DNA of 33,493 nucleotides from assembly GCA_945609985.1 (NCBI GenBank), contig CALYZQ010000016.1, forward strand, positions 1-33,493. Reading direction: 5' to 3'. The position numbers were made by a program, and so were the translations under genes. The stretch comes from an uncultured Lachnospiraceae bacterium (lineage in GTDB: Bacteria > Bacillota > Clostridia > Lachnospirales > Lachnospiraceae). Each line of letters opens with the position of its first letter. Position 1 is the first letter of the stretch. This document shows, piece by piece, positions 23,981 through 32,796 of the stretch. The notes under the pieces were generated by a model. That model was not told the origin of the DNA and made no database searches. It saw nothing but the letters and a program-made list of their open reading frames with translations.

Positions 23981-25312
23981 CTACTTCTGACTCTTCCAGG
24001 CTTTGATTTGCTCCAAACGCTCCTTCACCTGATTCTCCTGCCCCATACCGGTAGGTCTGTAATAGCTCCTGTCCTTTAGAGACTCCGGCAGACATTCCAT
24101 TTTGGCGAGCTTTTCCTCCGTGTCATGAGCATATTGATAGCCCTCTCCGTAATGCAGCTCCTTCATCAGTCCCGTGGGCGCATTGCGAAGCTGTAAGGGT
24201 ACTGGCTCCGCCCGCATTTCCTTTATATCCTTCTTACAAGCCTCACATGCCACATACAAAGCATTGGATTTCGGAGCCATGGCAAGATAGGTGACTGCGT
24301 GGGTCAGGTGTACATCACATTCGGGCATCCCTAAGAAATGACATGCCTGATAAACAGAAACTGCAAGCTGCAACGCCTGTGGGTCTGCCATACCGATATC
24401 CTCGCTGGCAAAACGTATGAGTCTCCTAGCAATATACAGGGGATTTTCACCACCGTCCAGCATTCGACACATCCAATAGATTGCCGCATCCGGGTCTGAA
24501 TTTCGCATGGATTTATGTAGAGCCGAAATCATGTTGTAATGCTCTTCTCCGGTTTTATCATAGAGAAGAGATTTCCTACTGATGCACTGCTCCATGCCCT
24601 CATCGGTCACAAGGATACTGCCATCCGAGCTAATGTCACCGTTTAACACAGCCATTTCCAAGGTATTCAGAGCGGTTCTGGCATCTCCGTTTGCAAAAGC
24701 TGCAATTGCAGCAATCTGCTTGTCCGTCATCTTAACGGACTGTCTGCCAAAGCCTTCCGGGGCAGTTAGAGCCCTGCCAAGCAGCTTCTGCAAATCTTTC
24801 TCCTCCAAAGCCTTTAGTACAAAGACCTTACACCTGGACAAAAGCGCTCCGTTTATCTCGAAAGAAGGATTCTCCGTAGTCGCTCCGATAAGCACAATAC
24901 TGCCCTTCTCCACATAGGGCAAAAAGGCATCCTGCTGTGCCTTGTTAAATCTGTGAATCTCGTCCACAAAAAGGACGGTACGGATACCCATTCTGCGGCT
25001 TTCCTCGGCCTGCTGCATCACTTCCTTGATTTCCTTGATGCCGCTTGTCACCGCACTGAAATTAATAAAACCGGACTTGGTGCGTCCGGCTATGATACTG
25101 GCAAGAGTAGTCTTTCCCACGCCGGGCGGTCCCCAAAAAATCATGGAGGAAATCTGATCCCGCTCTATTAATTGACGCAACATTTTGCCCTCTCCAAGCA
25201 GATGCTCCTGCCCCACAAAATCTTCCAACGAAGTGGGGCGAAGCCTGTTTGCCAGAGGCATACTCTTTTCACTGTGATTCTCTTGTATTTCAAACAAAGA
25301 CATCTGTTCCAT
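23981..25312 (-). CDS. rarA: Replication-associated recombination protein A (AAA ATPase)
   Basis: A 443-residue clamp-loader-like ATPase of the RarA/MgsA group, which acts at stalled replication forks. Seen: VGQEHLLG, Walker A GPPGVGKTT, Walker B LFVDEIHRFNK, the ATTENPSFE sensor I region, and the C-terminal tetramer region with PSLKDR-like SLKDRSYYRPT. The ATG at 25312 (MEQMSLFEI) is chosen because AGAGGA lies just upstream; a GTG six codons earlier would overlap that site. It follows ispF by 27 nt. It is a housekeeping gene with full-length motifs. Confidence 0.93.
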   Translation of the reverse strand: MEQMSLFEIQENHSEKSMPLANRLRPTSLEDFVGQEHLLGEGKMLRQLIERDQISSMIFWGPPGVGKTTLASIIAGRTKSGFINFSAVTSGIKEIKEVMQQAEESRRMGIRTVLFVDEIHRFNKAQQDAFLPYVEKGSIVLIGATTENPSFEINGALLSRCKVFVLKALEEKDLQKLLGRALTAPEGFGRQSVKMTDKQIAAIAAFANGDARTALNTLEMAVLNGDISSDGSILVTDEGMEQCISRKSLLYDKTGEEHYNMISALHKSMRNSDPDAAIYWMCRMLDGGENPLYIARRLIRFASEDIGMADPQALQLAVSVYQACHFLGMPECDVHLTHAVTYLAMAPKSNALYVACEACKKDIKEMRAEPVPLQLRNAPTGLMKELHYGEGYQYAHDTEEKLAKMECLPESLKDRSYYRPTGMGQENQVKERLEQIKAWKSQK

Positions 25313-25339
25313 AAGATTCCTCTTTATCACAACTTATCT

Positions 25340-25879
25340 TTATCCACGTTTACTGCAACCGCTACAACCCTGACAGCCACCGCTTATCTGCTGCGCTGTC
25401 AGGTCAAAGGGACTTGTAAGCATACAGATTGCCTGGGATGAAATCCCCAATCCTGCTCCGGTAAAGCCCAAGCCTTCTTCCGTGGTTGCTTTTACATTCA
25501 CCTGCATCACATCAATGCCAAGAGCCTTTGCAATATTCTCCCGCATGGTGTCTATATAAGGGCGCATTTTGGGTGCCTGTGCTATGATTGTTGCATCAAT
25601 ATTTTCAATGAGGAAGCCCTCTTCCTCCAAGAGTTCTCCTACCTTTTTCAGTAAAAGTACGGAGGAAATCCCTTTGTAGGCAGGGTCCGTGTCCGGAAAA
25701 TGCTTGCCGATATCTCCTAAAGCTGCCGCCCCCAACAATGCATCCATTATGGCATGCAACAACACATCGGCATCGGAGTGACCAAGCAAGCCCTTCTCAT
25801 AGGGAATGGTGACTCCACCCATAATGAGTTCTCTGTCCTCTACCAATTTGTGCACATCATAACCCATTCCGATTCTCAT
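25340..25879 (-). CDS. ispF: 2-C-methyl-D-erythritol 2,4-cyclodiphosphate synthase with Cys-rich tail
   Basis: A 179-residue enzyme of the MEP isoprenoid pathway. It cyclises CDP-methylerythritol 2-phosphate with release of CMP. The zinc ligands D8 and H10 (MGYDVH), the [16 protein letters not shown] signature and [15 protein letters not shown] are intact. The family core usually ends near residue 157; here about 20 extra residues follow and finish [13 protein letters not shown], with three Cys spaced CxxCxxC. That tail is unusual and could bind metal. AGGAGG precedes the ATG and overlaps the stop of the helicase gene nine nt upstream. Confidence 0.95.
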   Translation of the reverse strand: MRIGMGYDVHKLVEDRELIMGGVTIPYEKGLLGHSDADVLLHAIMDALLGAAALGDIGKHFPDTDPAYKGISSVLLLKKVGELLEEEGFLIENIDATIIAQAPKMRPYIDTMRENIAKALGIDVMQVNVKATTEEGLGFTGAGLGISSQAICMLTSPFDLTAQQISGGCQGCSGCSKRG

Positions 25880-25888
25880 AAAATCCTC

Positions 25889-27427
25889 CTATTCGCCCTT
25901 TGTCTGCTTTTTCTTCTTGGGCAGGGAAAACGCGATACCGCGCTTATTATTGTTCTCGCGGCTTCTGCGATTGTCTGCATTACGATTGTCGCTACGGCTT
26001 CTGTGACTATCCGCATTACGGTTGTCACCACGGTTTCTGCGACCTTCCGCATTTCTGCCGTCCCTGCTTTTTCCGCCACGTGTGCGCTCCTGCTGCCTCT
26101 TTGGTCTGTAATCGTCGACTTGGATTTCTTCACCCTTGTCGCCTACCTGCGCCTTCAGCATGACCGCTGCCAATTCCAAAGCATCACAGCTCTCTTCCTC
26201 CATCTTGCGCTGCAGGAATTTCTTCATCTGCTCTATGTCCTCATGCTCATGAAGTAACCACGCCTGATTCAGGTACTTATCCGCCTTCGCCTTCATCACC
26301 TTTGCTGCACCGGGAAGCTTTTTCTCCTCCACAGTGGTACGACAGGCTTTCTCAATCTCTCTTATCTTAAAAATCTCACGACCGCTTACGAAGGTAAAAG
26401 AACGGCCTGTTCTGCCCGCACGTCCTGTTCTTCCGATACGGTGTACATAATATTCGATATCCTGAGGCACATCGTAATTGATAACTGCCTCCACATCATC
26501 CACGTCAATACCTCTGGCTGCCACATCTGTAGCAATCAAAATGCTGGTACTGCCATTGCGGAAACGGTTCATGGCAACATCTCTCTGATGCTGTGACATA
26601 TCGCCATGCAAGCCTTCCGCCTGATATCCATGCTGTTTTAACGCCTCAGCCACCTCATCTACCTTTTTCTTGGTATTGCAGAAAATCAGGCAAAGCTTGG
26701 GCTGATAATATTCCAAAAGGCGAATGCATGCAGCATCCTTATCCTGACTCTTTACCCTATAATATTTCTGGGACACCAAGGGAATGGTAAGCTCCTTGGC
26801 TGCCACCTTAATCAGCTTGGCATCCTTCTGGAACTGATTGGTGATATCCAAAATGGGTTGAGGCATGGTTGCCGAGAACAATGCGGTCTGATGCTCACCG
26901 GGAATCTGACCCAAAATAAGCTCCATATCCTCCCTAAAGCCCATATTCAGCATTTCGTCCGCCTCATCCAAAACCACCATTCTTACATCTGCAAGCTTAA
27001 TGGTATGACGGCGCATATGGTCCATTACTCTTCCCGGCGTACCTACAATAATCTGCACTCCGCGAAGAGCACTAATCTGCTTTCCAATCTCCTGACCGCC
27101 GTATATGGGCAGTATCTTGATACCGTGCATATATTTTGCCAGCTTGCGAAGCTCCTCTGCTGCCTGAATGGCAAGCTCTCTGGTAGGACAGAGAATAATC
27201 GCCTGTAGTTTGCGGCTATCCGGATCAATCTTCTGAATCAGAGGGATACCAAATGCGGCAGTCTTACCGGTTCCGGTCTGTGCCTGCCCGATAATATCCT
27301 CACCCTCAAGCAGATAAGGAATCGCCTGCTCCTGTATGGGCGAAAGCTTTTCAAAGCCCATATCCTTGATTGCTCTCACTATTCTCTGGTCCAAAAGTTC
27401 TTCTATATTCATTAATAAATCTTCCAC
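25889..27427 (-). CDS. DEAD-box RNA helicase (CshA/DeaD-like)
   Basis: A 512-residue ATP-dependent RNA helicase that remodels RNA, typically in mRNA decay or ribosome assembly. Seen in order: the Q motif (LSPIQEQAIPYLLEG), Walker A AQTGTGKT (49-56), PTRELA, GTPGR, DEAD, SAT, and HRIGRTGRAGRTGR. A basic C-terminal tail carries three 12-residue repeats (454-489). The start is GTG at 27427, because AGGAGG lies six nt upstream; the first ATG five codons later would be too far away. It leads the operon with ispF, rarA, the phosphatase and the methyltransferase. Confidence 0.93.
   Translation of the reverse strand: MEDLLMNIEELLDQRIVRAIKDMGFEKLSPIQEQAIPYLLEGEDIIGQAQTGTGKTAAFGIPLIQKIDPDSRKLQAIILCPTRELAIQAAEELRKLAKYMHGIKILPIYGGQEIGKQISALRGVQIIVGTPGRVMDHMRRHTIKLADVRMVVLDEADEMLNMGFREDMELILGQIPGEHQTALFSATMPQPILDITNQFQKDAKLIKVAAKELTIPLVSQKYYRVKSQDKDAACIRLLEYYQPKLCLIFCNTKKKVDEVAEALKQHGYQAEGLHGDMSQHQRDVAMNRFRNGSTSILIATDVAARGIDVDDVEAVINYDVPQDIEYYVHRIGRTGRAGRTGRSFTFVSGREIFKIREIEKACRTTVEEKKLPGAAKVMKAKADKYLNQAWLLHEHEDIEQMKKFLQRKMEEESCDALELAAVMLKAQVGDKGEEIQVDDYRPKRQQERTRGGKSRDGRNAEGRRNRGDNRNADSHRSRSDNRNADNRRSRENNNKRGIAFSLPKKKKQTKGE
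25961..26068 (-). repeat. 36-bp tandem repeats in the helicase tail
   Basis: Three tandem coding units of 12 residues (S-R-D-G-R-N-A-E-G-R-R-N; R-G-D-N-R-N-A-D-S-H-R-S; R-S-D-N-R-N-A-D-N-R-R-S) encode an Arg/Asn/Asp-rich, probably disordered RNA-binding tail. Copy number may vary between strains. Confidence 0.7.
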
Positions 27428-27444
27428 GTTTTTCCTCCTGAAAT

Positions 27445-27459
27445 TTCGTTACCAACGAA
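27445..27459. other. Inverted repeat in the helicase leader
   Basis: TTCGTT and AACGAA, six bp perfect around ACC, lie between the helicase promoter and its ribosome site. It may be an operator or a short mRNA hairpin. Confidence 0.4.
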
Positions 27460-27461
27460 CT

Positions 27462-27490
27462 ATGTTAGCATACTTTTCAGGAATGTTCAA
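27462..27490 (-). promoter_or_regulatory. Promoter of the helicase-ispF-rarA operon
   Basis: TTGAAC (27490-27485) and TAACAT (27467-27462), 17 nt apart with TG before the -10 box, on the minus strand in the gap after the esterase gene. Confidence 0.55.
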
Positions 27491-27493
27491 TGC

Positions 27494-28306
27494 TTAGATG
27501 CACCATGTTTCCATCCATGTATGTACCAGGTTTACCCATGGCTGGCAGGTGGGTTCTACTCCGAACCACTGATTCTTTGTCATTCTGTTTGCAATGGAGA
27601 GACCATGACCACCCTTTGTAAACATATGGAACTCTGTGGGAATCTTGGCCTTTGTAAGAGCATCCACAAGCATAATGGAATTCTGTACCGGGACTACATC
27701 ATCCTCATAGGTGTGCCAGATAAAGCATCTGGGCACATCTGCATTTACACACTTCTCCAGGGACATCTGCTCCTTCTTCGCTTCATATTCCTCACCCAGC
27801 AGATTCTTAATGGAGTCATGATGTGCATATTCACCGGAGGTAATTACCGGGTATCCCAAAATCATACCGTTAGGGCGAAGCACTTCTGCGCAGACACCAA
27901 GCTTTTCGGCCATCCAGCCCTGATTCCAAAACATACAGTAGCTTGCTGCCATATGTCCGCCTGCTGAAAATCCGCACACTACAACCTTATCATCCGCTAC
28001 ACACCAGTCCTCCTTGTGCTCACGAATAAGCGTAATGGATTTACCAAGCTCCAAATTGGCGGTGGGAAATACAGCCGGTTTTACGGAATAGCGCAGCACT
28101 GCTGCATGATAACCCATGGAGAGGAACTGTACCGCTATCATTTCCGCCTCTCTGTCGGAGGTCCATTCATAACCGCCACCGGGGCAAATCACTATCATGG
28201 GGCGCTCCTCAATCATAATTTCCCCCGAATGGTCCAATAAATATACATAAAGTGCTGCTTTTTCCTGTGAACCTTCACATTTTATATCAAATTTTTCGTA
28301 GCGCAT
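27494..28306 (-). CDS. Alpha/beta hydrolase (BD-FAE esterase-like)
   Basis: A 270-residue hydrolase similar to the BD-FAE / acetylxylan esterase-like group. Oxyanion loop CPGGGYEWTSDREAE, nucleophile elbow GFSAGG, acidic residue in YEDDVVPVQNS and histidine in KGGHGLS give a complete catalytic triad. There is no signal peptide, so it acts in the cytoplasm, perhaps removing acyl groups from imported oligosaccharides. AAAGGAAG precedes the ATG. It lies 19 nt after the second MutS-like gene, so it is probably the third gene of that unit. The functional link is not obvious. Confidence 0.88.
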   Translation of the reverse strand: MRYEKFDIKCEGSQEKAALYVYLLDHSGEIMIEERPMIVICPGGGYEWTSDREAEMIAVQFLSMGYHAAVLRYSVKPAVFPTANLELGKSITLIREHKEDWCVADDKVVVCGFSAGGHMAASYCMFWNQGWMAEKLGVCAEVLRPNGMILGYPVITSGEYAHHDSIKNLLGEEYEAKKEQMSLEKCVNADVPRCFIWHTYEDDVVPVQNSIMLVDALTKAKIPTEFHMFTKGGHGLSIANRMTKNQWFGVEPTCQPWVNLVHTWMETWCI

Positions 28307-28325
28307 TGTAAACTTCCTTTCTGGG

Positions 28326-29957
28326 TTAACGTTCTTTAATCAACTCATTGTACAAATCCAGTCCAAAGCTGGTAAGCTCCGGTGCATGTTGAATCATCTT
28401 GAAGGTTCTCTTGCCGTTTTCCATGCGCTGTGCGCAGAAAAACTCCACGTCAGAGGCTCTTCCTTCTTTAGCTGCTTCTTCCGTCTCACCATACACCTTC
28501 TGTGCAAAGGATAACAGATGAGTTACCGTCAGAATCTTCACACCTGCTTCGTTCAATGCCTTGATAATATCATAAGCAATCACGGAACCTTCTTTTTCGG
28601 TTGTGGTTGCAAAGGATTCATTCAACAGAATCAGTGATGCATTGCCCAAATTATCAATAATCTGGCTCATACGTCCAAGCTCTTCATCCAGACGTCCACT
28701 GTTCATCTCACTGTCCTCACGTCTGGTAAAATGAGTAAAGAAGGAGGGGAAAATACCGCTCTGATAGCTAACTGCCGCAACAGGAAGTCCACACTGCATC
28801 ATAACCTGTGCAATACCGATACTTCTAAGGAAGGTACTCTTACCACCCTGATTGGCTCCGGTTACAATCAAGAGCATTTTATTGCGGATGTCGCAGGTAT
28901 TTCCCACCGCATTCACACGCTGCTCGATACACATGACAAATTCTTTTAAATCATTAAATTTAAGAACATCCTGCGCTCCGACTGTAGGGAAACAACTGTC
29001 CACATTAAAACGTTTCAGGTGATGTTTTAAGTTTACTGCTCCCCTATAAAATGCAGCCTGTAGATGCAGCTGGTCGAAAAAGCTGTTAAACCTTGCCGTA
29101 AAGGGTGCACAACAGGAGGTAATATATCTTACAATCTGATACTCCAAAGCAGAGGTATTCTCCTGAATAGGAGTGTTTTTGTTTGCAGACACGGAATCCG
29201 GTGTCAGGGAATACATATAATTTTGCACCTTGCCGATGGTACTTTTGGGATCACGGTATTTCTTTACATCGGTAGACACTTCCTGTAACACAAAATCATC
29301 GAACTTCAAACCGCCGCTAATGCCACAGCCCAGAACAATCTTAGGCTTTTTCATGGTTTTACGGTCGCCCTGCTCCTCCGTATCATCCACATAGAAAGAG
29401 ATGTTTTTCAAAATCGTGTTCATCTCTTCCTCCACCTCGTCGGAAAATTCCTCACAGATACGCTGATACAAATTCGTAAGTCCCTCTGAGCGAAACTTCT
29501 CATGATACTCTGTGAGAAGCTTCTTAATCTGACCCAAACCGGACACAAACAGACTGAGTACACGGATATCGGTCACCAGACCGGTAGCTGTATTGAGATT
29601 TCCCGCCTTTTCATTGGCACGGCGTCCCAGCTGGTCCCATCTGTGTAAAATAGTGCCTGCACATTCATACAAACGGACAATAAACTCCTCATTATCAATA
29701 CAGTCCTGCAATACACTCTGGCGATAATAGATTTCTTCCTCTGTGGTGAGGGGCACAATCATGACCCTTTTCATAATATCATACAGATAAGGGTCTGCAT
29801 CCGTAATAGTCTTTACTTCACCATTTTCCTTAACAACCCCCTTTGCAGCTGCAGAAAACAAGGTTTTCAGACCCAAATCCTGCACAATGCTCTGGTGGTC
29901 AAAATAATTCTCTACATTCACCCAATCCTTGTGGGCATATAATAAATATGTATTCAT
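28326..29957 (-). CDS. Divergent MutS-like ATPase (second of pair)
   Basis: A 543-residue protein with a C-terminal MutS-type ATPase domain: Walker A GANQGGKST (367-375), the TRREDSEMNSGRLDEEL segment and the late TVTHLLSF histidine. The N-terminal half is helical, like the MutS lever/core region, and there is no mismatch-recognition domain. In the Walker B region the sequence is LILLNESF, so the metal-binding Asp of the usual DE is Asn (446); the catalytic Glu is kept. The ATG overlaps the stop of the partner gene (ATGA), and AAAGGAG lies upstream. It is likely to form a heterodimer with the product of 29954-31450. Its function is unknown; it is not the canonical MutS or MutS2. Confidence 0.82.
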   Translation of the reverse strand: MNTYLLYAHKDWVNVENYFDHQSIVQDLGLKTLFSAAAKGVVKENGEVKTITDADPYLYDIMKRVMIVPLTTEEEIYYRQSVLQDCIDNEEFIVRLYECAGTILHRWDQLGRRANEKAGNLNTATGLVTDIRVLSLFVSGLGQIKKLLTEYHEKFRSEGLTNLYQRICEEFSDEVEEEMNTILKNISFYVDDTEEQGDRKTMKKPKIVLGCGISGGLKFDDFVLQEVSTDVKKYRDPKSTIGKVQNYMYSLTPDSVSANKNTPIQENTSALEYQIVRYITSCCAPFTARFNSFFDQLHLQAAFYRGAVNLKHHLKRFNVDSCFPTVGAQDVLKFNDLKEFVMCIEQRVNAVGNTCDIRNKMLLIVTGANQGGKSTFLRSIGIAQVMMQCGLPVAAVSYQSGIFPSFFTHFTRREDSEMNSGRLDEELGRMSQIIDNLGNASLILLNESFATTTEKEGSVIAYDIIKALNEAGVKILTVTHLLSFAQKVYGETEEAAKEGRASDVEFFCAQRMENGKRTFKMIQHAPELTSFGLDLYNELIKER

Positions 29958-31450
29958 GACAACCTCTCCTTTAACTGCTCATATGTCAATCTGTACTTAT
30001 TTACCTGATTGATGGCGCAGGCACTTTCGTCCGCAGCACTTCTCTCAATCTTAAAGCACTGGATACGGTTTTCATCAAGCGTCGCCCTAAGGCTTACAAT
30101 ACAGGGATGAGCCTCCGTAAGTTCCTTTAAGTGAGTTACATAAATTCCCTGACAATGCTGTGCGATAAAATGCTCAAGCACACTCTTTCCCATAATGCAG
30201 GCATCATAATTTGCCGCTGTGGTAAATAACTCATTGATAATGACAAAAGCGTTGTCAAAGTGAGCATCCATCATGGGTGCCAGACGCACAAGCTCTTCCT
30301 TCAGCTTTCCTCGTCCGGTCTCCACGCTCTCCTCCACGGAGAAATGCGTAAGAATATCGGTAAAGTGATGCACATTGGCAGACTGTGCCGGTACATCCAA
30401 TCCCATCTTGGTAAAATAGATAAGCTGCCCCAAGCTTCTTGCAAAGGTAGTCTTACCACCCTGGTTAGGACCTGTAAGGACAAAGAATTTCTCATCTGCT
30501 CCATAATAAAAGCTGTTGCTGATAACCGGCTTTTTATCCCTGATACTCGCGCAGGCAAGCGCCAGATCATACAATCCGTTTGCCGTCATGTCCTTTGTTT
30601 CATCCACAGTAGGGGCTGTAAACTCATAACCGTATTCCTGCATCTTAAGGGAAAAACTTCTAAAGGATAAGTAATAACAGATTTCTGCTGAAAACTGTAC
30701 CAGCACATCATCCGCATACTTCTCATATTTCTTGTAAAACTTCTCTGTATTTTTGAAAAACTCCTGATTTTTCTTTACAAATATCTGTAACAGTTCCTGC
30801 TCCAAATTGGTCAAATCAAGGGTGCTGGTAAAAGGAGTCTTAAGCTCATACGGATGCTTCGGAAAACACTTCTCCAAATAAGCTTCATAGCTGCCTTCCA
30901 CATCACCTTCCGCTATGGCAATCTGACCATTTTCATAGGTCAGTGTAATACGATAAGCAAGAAGCTGTCTGCGCAACTCATCCATTGTGTTTTGCATTTG
31001 TACAAATTTGTCTGAAGCCAGATATTCCGTCAGGTATTCATAAAAAGTCTTCATACCATCGGAGCACAGTTCTGCTCTATCCAAGGCTTGCTTCAGCGCT
31101 GACAAACCGTCGCAGTAATATCCCACTTCCCACAGATGCCACACTGCCTTCTGAATCTTTATTTGAACACTTTCTCTTTTGCCTGCTGCTTCCTTTCTTG
31201 CGCGCATCTGCTCCACAAATGCAAGAAGAGCCTCATACATCCCTTCCTTCTTTATGTCCGCAAAAATATCCCTGCGATAATCTTCACTTTCTTTATCCGC
31301 AGGGAAATAGTAATAGTAGGAGGTCACATTCTCCCCCCAAATCAGATGAATCCTGTCGATTATCTGGTTCAAATTCAAATCCAGAAAATACGCAGGACGC
31401 ACCATGTCTTTGTACTGACTTTTCTTCAAATCCAAAATACTTGTAAACAC
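29954..31450 (-). CDS. Divergent MutS-like ATPase (first of pair)
   Basis: A 498-residue relative of the gene just downstream. Walker A GPNQGGKTT is at 327-335, followed by VEESVETGRGKLKEEL, the Walker B region FVIINELF with Asn at 406 in place of Asp, and YVTHLKEL. It lacks the N-terminal mismatch-binding domain of MutS. The GTG start at 31450 has GAGG eight nt upstream, and a consensus promoter lies close. Both paralogues share the NE change, so it is probably ancestral and functional rather than decay. A role in DNA structure recognition or signalling is possible but not supported by the window. Confidence 0.82.
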   Translation of the reverse strand: MFTSILDLKKSQYKDMVRPAYFLDLNLNQIIDRIHLIWGENVTSYYYYFPADKESEDYRRDIFADIKKEGMYEALLAFVEQMRARKEAAGKRESVQIKIQKAVWHLWEVGYYCDGLSALKQALDRAELCSDGMKTFYEYLTEYLASDKFVQMQNTMDELRRQLLAYRITLTYENGQIAIAEGDVEGSYEAYLEKCFPKHPYELKTPFTSTLDLTNLEQELLQIFVKKNQEFFKNTEKFYKKYEKYADDVLVQFSAEICYYLSFRSFSLKMQEYGYEFTAPTVDETKDMTANGLYDLALACASIRDKKPVISNSFYYGADEKFFVLTGPNQGGKTTFARSLGQLIYFTKMGLDVPAQSANVHHFTDILTHFSVEESVETGRGKLKEELVRLAPMMDAHFDNAFVIINELFTTAANYDACIMGKSVLEHFIAQHCQGIYVTHLKELTEAHPCIVSLRATLDENRIQCFKIERSAADESACAINQVNKYRLTYEQLKERLS

Positions 31451-31489
31451 CTTGTAGCCCTCACCTTTTCCTTATATTCCAATATATTC

Positions 31490-31518
31490 AGTATATTCTT
31501 CATCCTTACTTATGTCAA
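31490..31518 (-). promoter_or_regulatory. Promoter of the MutS-like pair
   Basis: TTGACA (31518-31513) and TATACT (31495-31490) with a 17-nt spacer on the minus strand, about 40 nt before the GTG start. Confidence 0.8.
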
Positions 31519-31558
31519 TTTACAAAACTTGCTTTTTGGGGTGTGGATTTGGCATGGA

Positions 31559-31589
31559 TTGCTTTCCTTAAAATGGATTACACTATAGT
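31559..31589 (+). promoter_or_regulatory. Possible promoter of small ORF C
   Basis: TTGCTT (31559-31564) and TATAGT (31584-31589) on the plus strand, but with a long 19-nt spacer, so the call is weak. Confidence 0.3.
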
Positions 31590-31623
31590 AATAATGTTTT
31601 TAGAATTTTAGGGAGGGAAACCT

Positions 31624-31671
31624 ATGATTGCATGGATTTTGTATTTGTATGGATTGATGCGTGGGAAGTAA
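31624..31671 (+). CDS. Small ORF C, 15-codon hydrophobic peptide
   Basis: Reads MIAWILYLYGLMRGK. AGGGAGGG lies six nt before the ATG, a very good ribosome site in a region otherwise free of genes. The product is hydrophobic with a basic end. It lies 110 nt upstream of an XRE regulator on the same strand, which recalls short peptide pheromone genes beside their regulators, but the regulator here is not a recognised peptide-binding type. It could also be a leader peptide or chance. Confidence 0.4.
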   Translation: MIAWILYLYGLMRGK

Positions 31672-31709
31672 TTTTCAACCGACGGTTGTGAACTTCAACG
31701 TTTCCTCGG

Positions 31710-31738
31710 TTATCTCAAACTATCGTTTGTGATATAAT
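31710..31738 (+). promoter_or_regulatory. Promoter and possible operator of the XRE regulator
   Basis: TTATCT (31710-31715) and TATAAT (31733-31738) are 17 nt apart, with TG just before the -10 box. The spacer holds an imperfect palindrome, TCTCAAAC tatc GTTTGTGA (seven of eight matches), that could bind the regulator itself. Confidence 0.55.
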
Positions 31739-31781
31739 AGGTTTACCGCAATAGGTTTAACTACAGTTTGGAGGTATTGAA

Positions 31782-32639
31782 ATGGAACTAAGAATTGGAG
31801 AAAAAATAGCACAATACAGAAAAGCAAAGGGCTTTACACAGGAACAATTGGGAGAATTAGTGGGAGTTTCCGGACAGGCGGTATCCAAATGGGAGAACGG
31901 AGGGGTTCCCGACACTTACCTTCTTCCCGTGATTTCTAAAGTTCTAAATGTATCCATTGATGCTTTGTTTGATATTGAAAGAAATATTACAGATTATACA
32001 CAGGATGAAATGCTGGATATGTTGTTTGAGTTCTGTTTACACAAATCTTCCTATAATAAGGATGATTTTGATATGTTTCCGTATTTATTTGAAATCATCT
32101 GGACACTGCAAAGTGCTTTTTTCGGTGTAGAAACCAGACAACCGCTCCGAGAAGTCATTGAGAAAAATTCCGGTAATCCACAGATCACGTCACAAATCAT
32201 TAATGATAGAGGTACCACTTATTTGACATTGATTGAAAATTTCCCCTTCTTTTGTGCGGTTATGGATACTCCTCATATATCAACGAGACTTCTGTCTGAA
32301 GAAAAATTTAGTGAATTTTTCTCTCTCCTTGCCTCTGAGGATGGACTGAAAGCCATTCTCTTTACACAGCAATCAGAAAAGTCCGGTCAGTACACGGCTG
32401 AAACCATGGCGAAAAATATAGGAATCTCGGTTGAAAGCTTTCTGAAAATAGAGCCCTTACTTGTGAAATACGGACTGTTACACGAGGATAGTCTGAGCCT
32501 CGACGACAAAATTATTACAGTCTATCACAAATGGAGCAATCCCGAAATTCGTCCGCTTTTGATTATGGCGTATCAATTTATCAACGCAAGACAATGCTAC
32601 TATAATTTCACATGTAATAGGACTAAGCCGTATTTCTAA
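31782..32639 (+). CDS. XRE-family transcriptional regulator with C-terminal winged-helix-like region
   Basis: A 285-residue protein. The N-terminal helix-turn-helix (IAQYRKAKGFTQEQLGELVGVSGQAVSKWENG, about 9-41) is typical of the XRE type often annotated in Clostridia. The C-terminal 200 residues are not TPR repeats. Near residues 205-235 the segment TAETMAKNIGISVESFLKIEPLLVKYGLL looks like a second, winged helix-turn-helix. The end, NFTCNRTKPYF, is Cys-containing. GGAGGT lies six nt before the ATG. The signal and target genes are unknown; it may control itself and small ORF C. Confidence 0.8.
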   Translation: MELRIGEKIAQYRKAKGFTQEQLGELVGVSGQAVSKWENGGVPDTYLLPVISKVLNVSIDALFDIERNITDYTQDEMLDMLFEFCLHKSSYNKDDFDMFPYLFEIIWTLQSAFFGVETRQPLREVIEKNSGNPQITSQIINDRGTTYLTLIENFPFFCAVMDTPHISTRLLSEEKFSEFFSLLASEDGLKAILFTQQSEKSGQYTAETMAKNIGISVESFLKIEPLLVKYGLLHEDSLSLDDKIITVYHKWSNPEIRPLLIMAYQFINARQCYYNFTCNRTKPYF

Positions 32640-32796
32640 TAAAAGAACAAGTGTCCGGATTTTGGTGACTGTGGAATATAGAAAACTTGATGTTGTATGT
32701 ACCGGTAAAAATGCTTCATCTTCCCAAAAAGCGGACGCGATATCATCACCCTTGCGTCAAAGTAAATGATATGATGAGCGATAGGAAAGAGATTAC
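32640..32796. other. Gap between convergent genes
   Basis: No gene with a ribosome site. A short open stretch on the plus strand (about 32670-32770) has no start signal, and I see no strong terminator. Confidence 0.35.

Noticed and set aside
23226..23990. Plus-strand open frame of 254 codons
   Set aside because: Lies opposite the histidine phosphatase and methyltransferase genes, with no promoter or family pattern.
25961..26068. CRISPR-like spaced repeats
   Set aside because: The repeats are contiguous, in frame with the helicase, and encode a typical basic tail.
32580..32640. Frameshift at the end of the XRE regulator
   Set aside because: The end NFTCNRTKPYF reads as a plausible natural C-terminus, and the following frame has no matching continuation.
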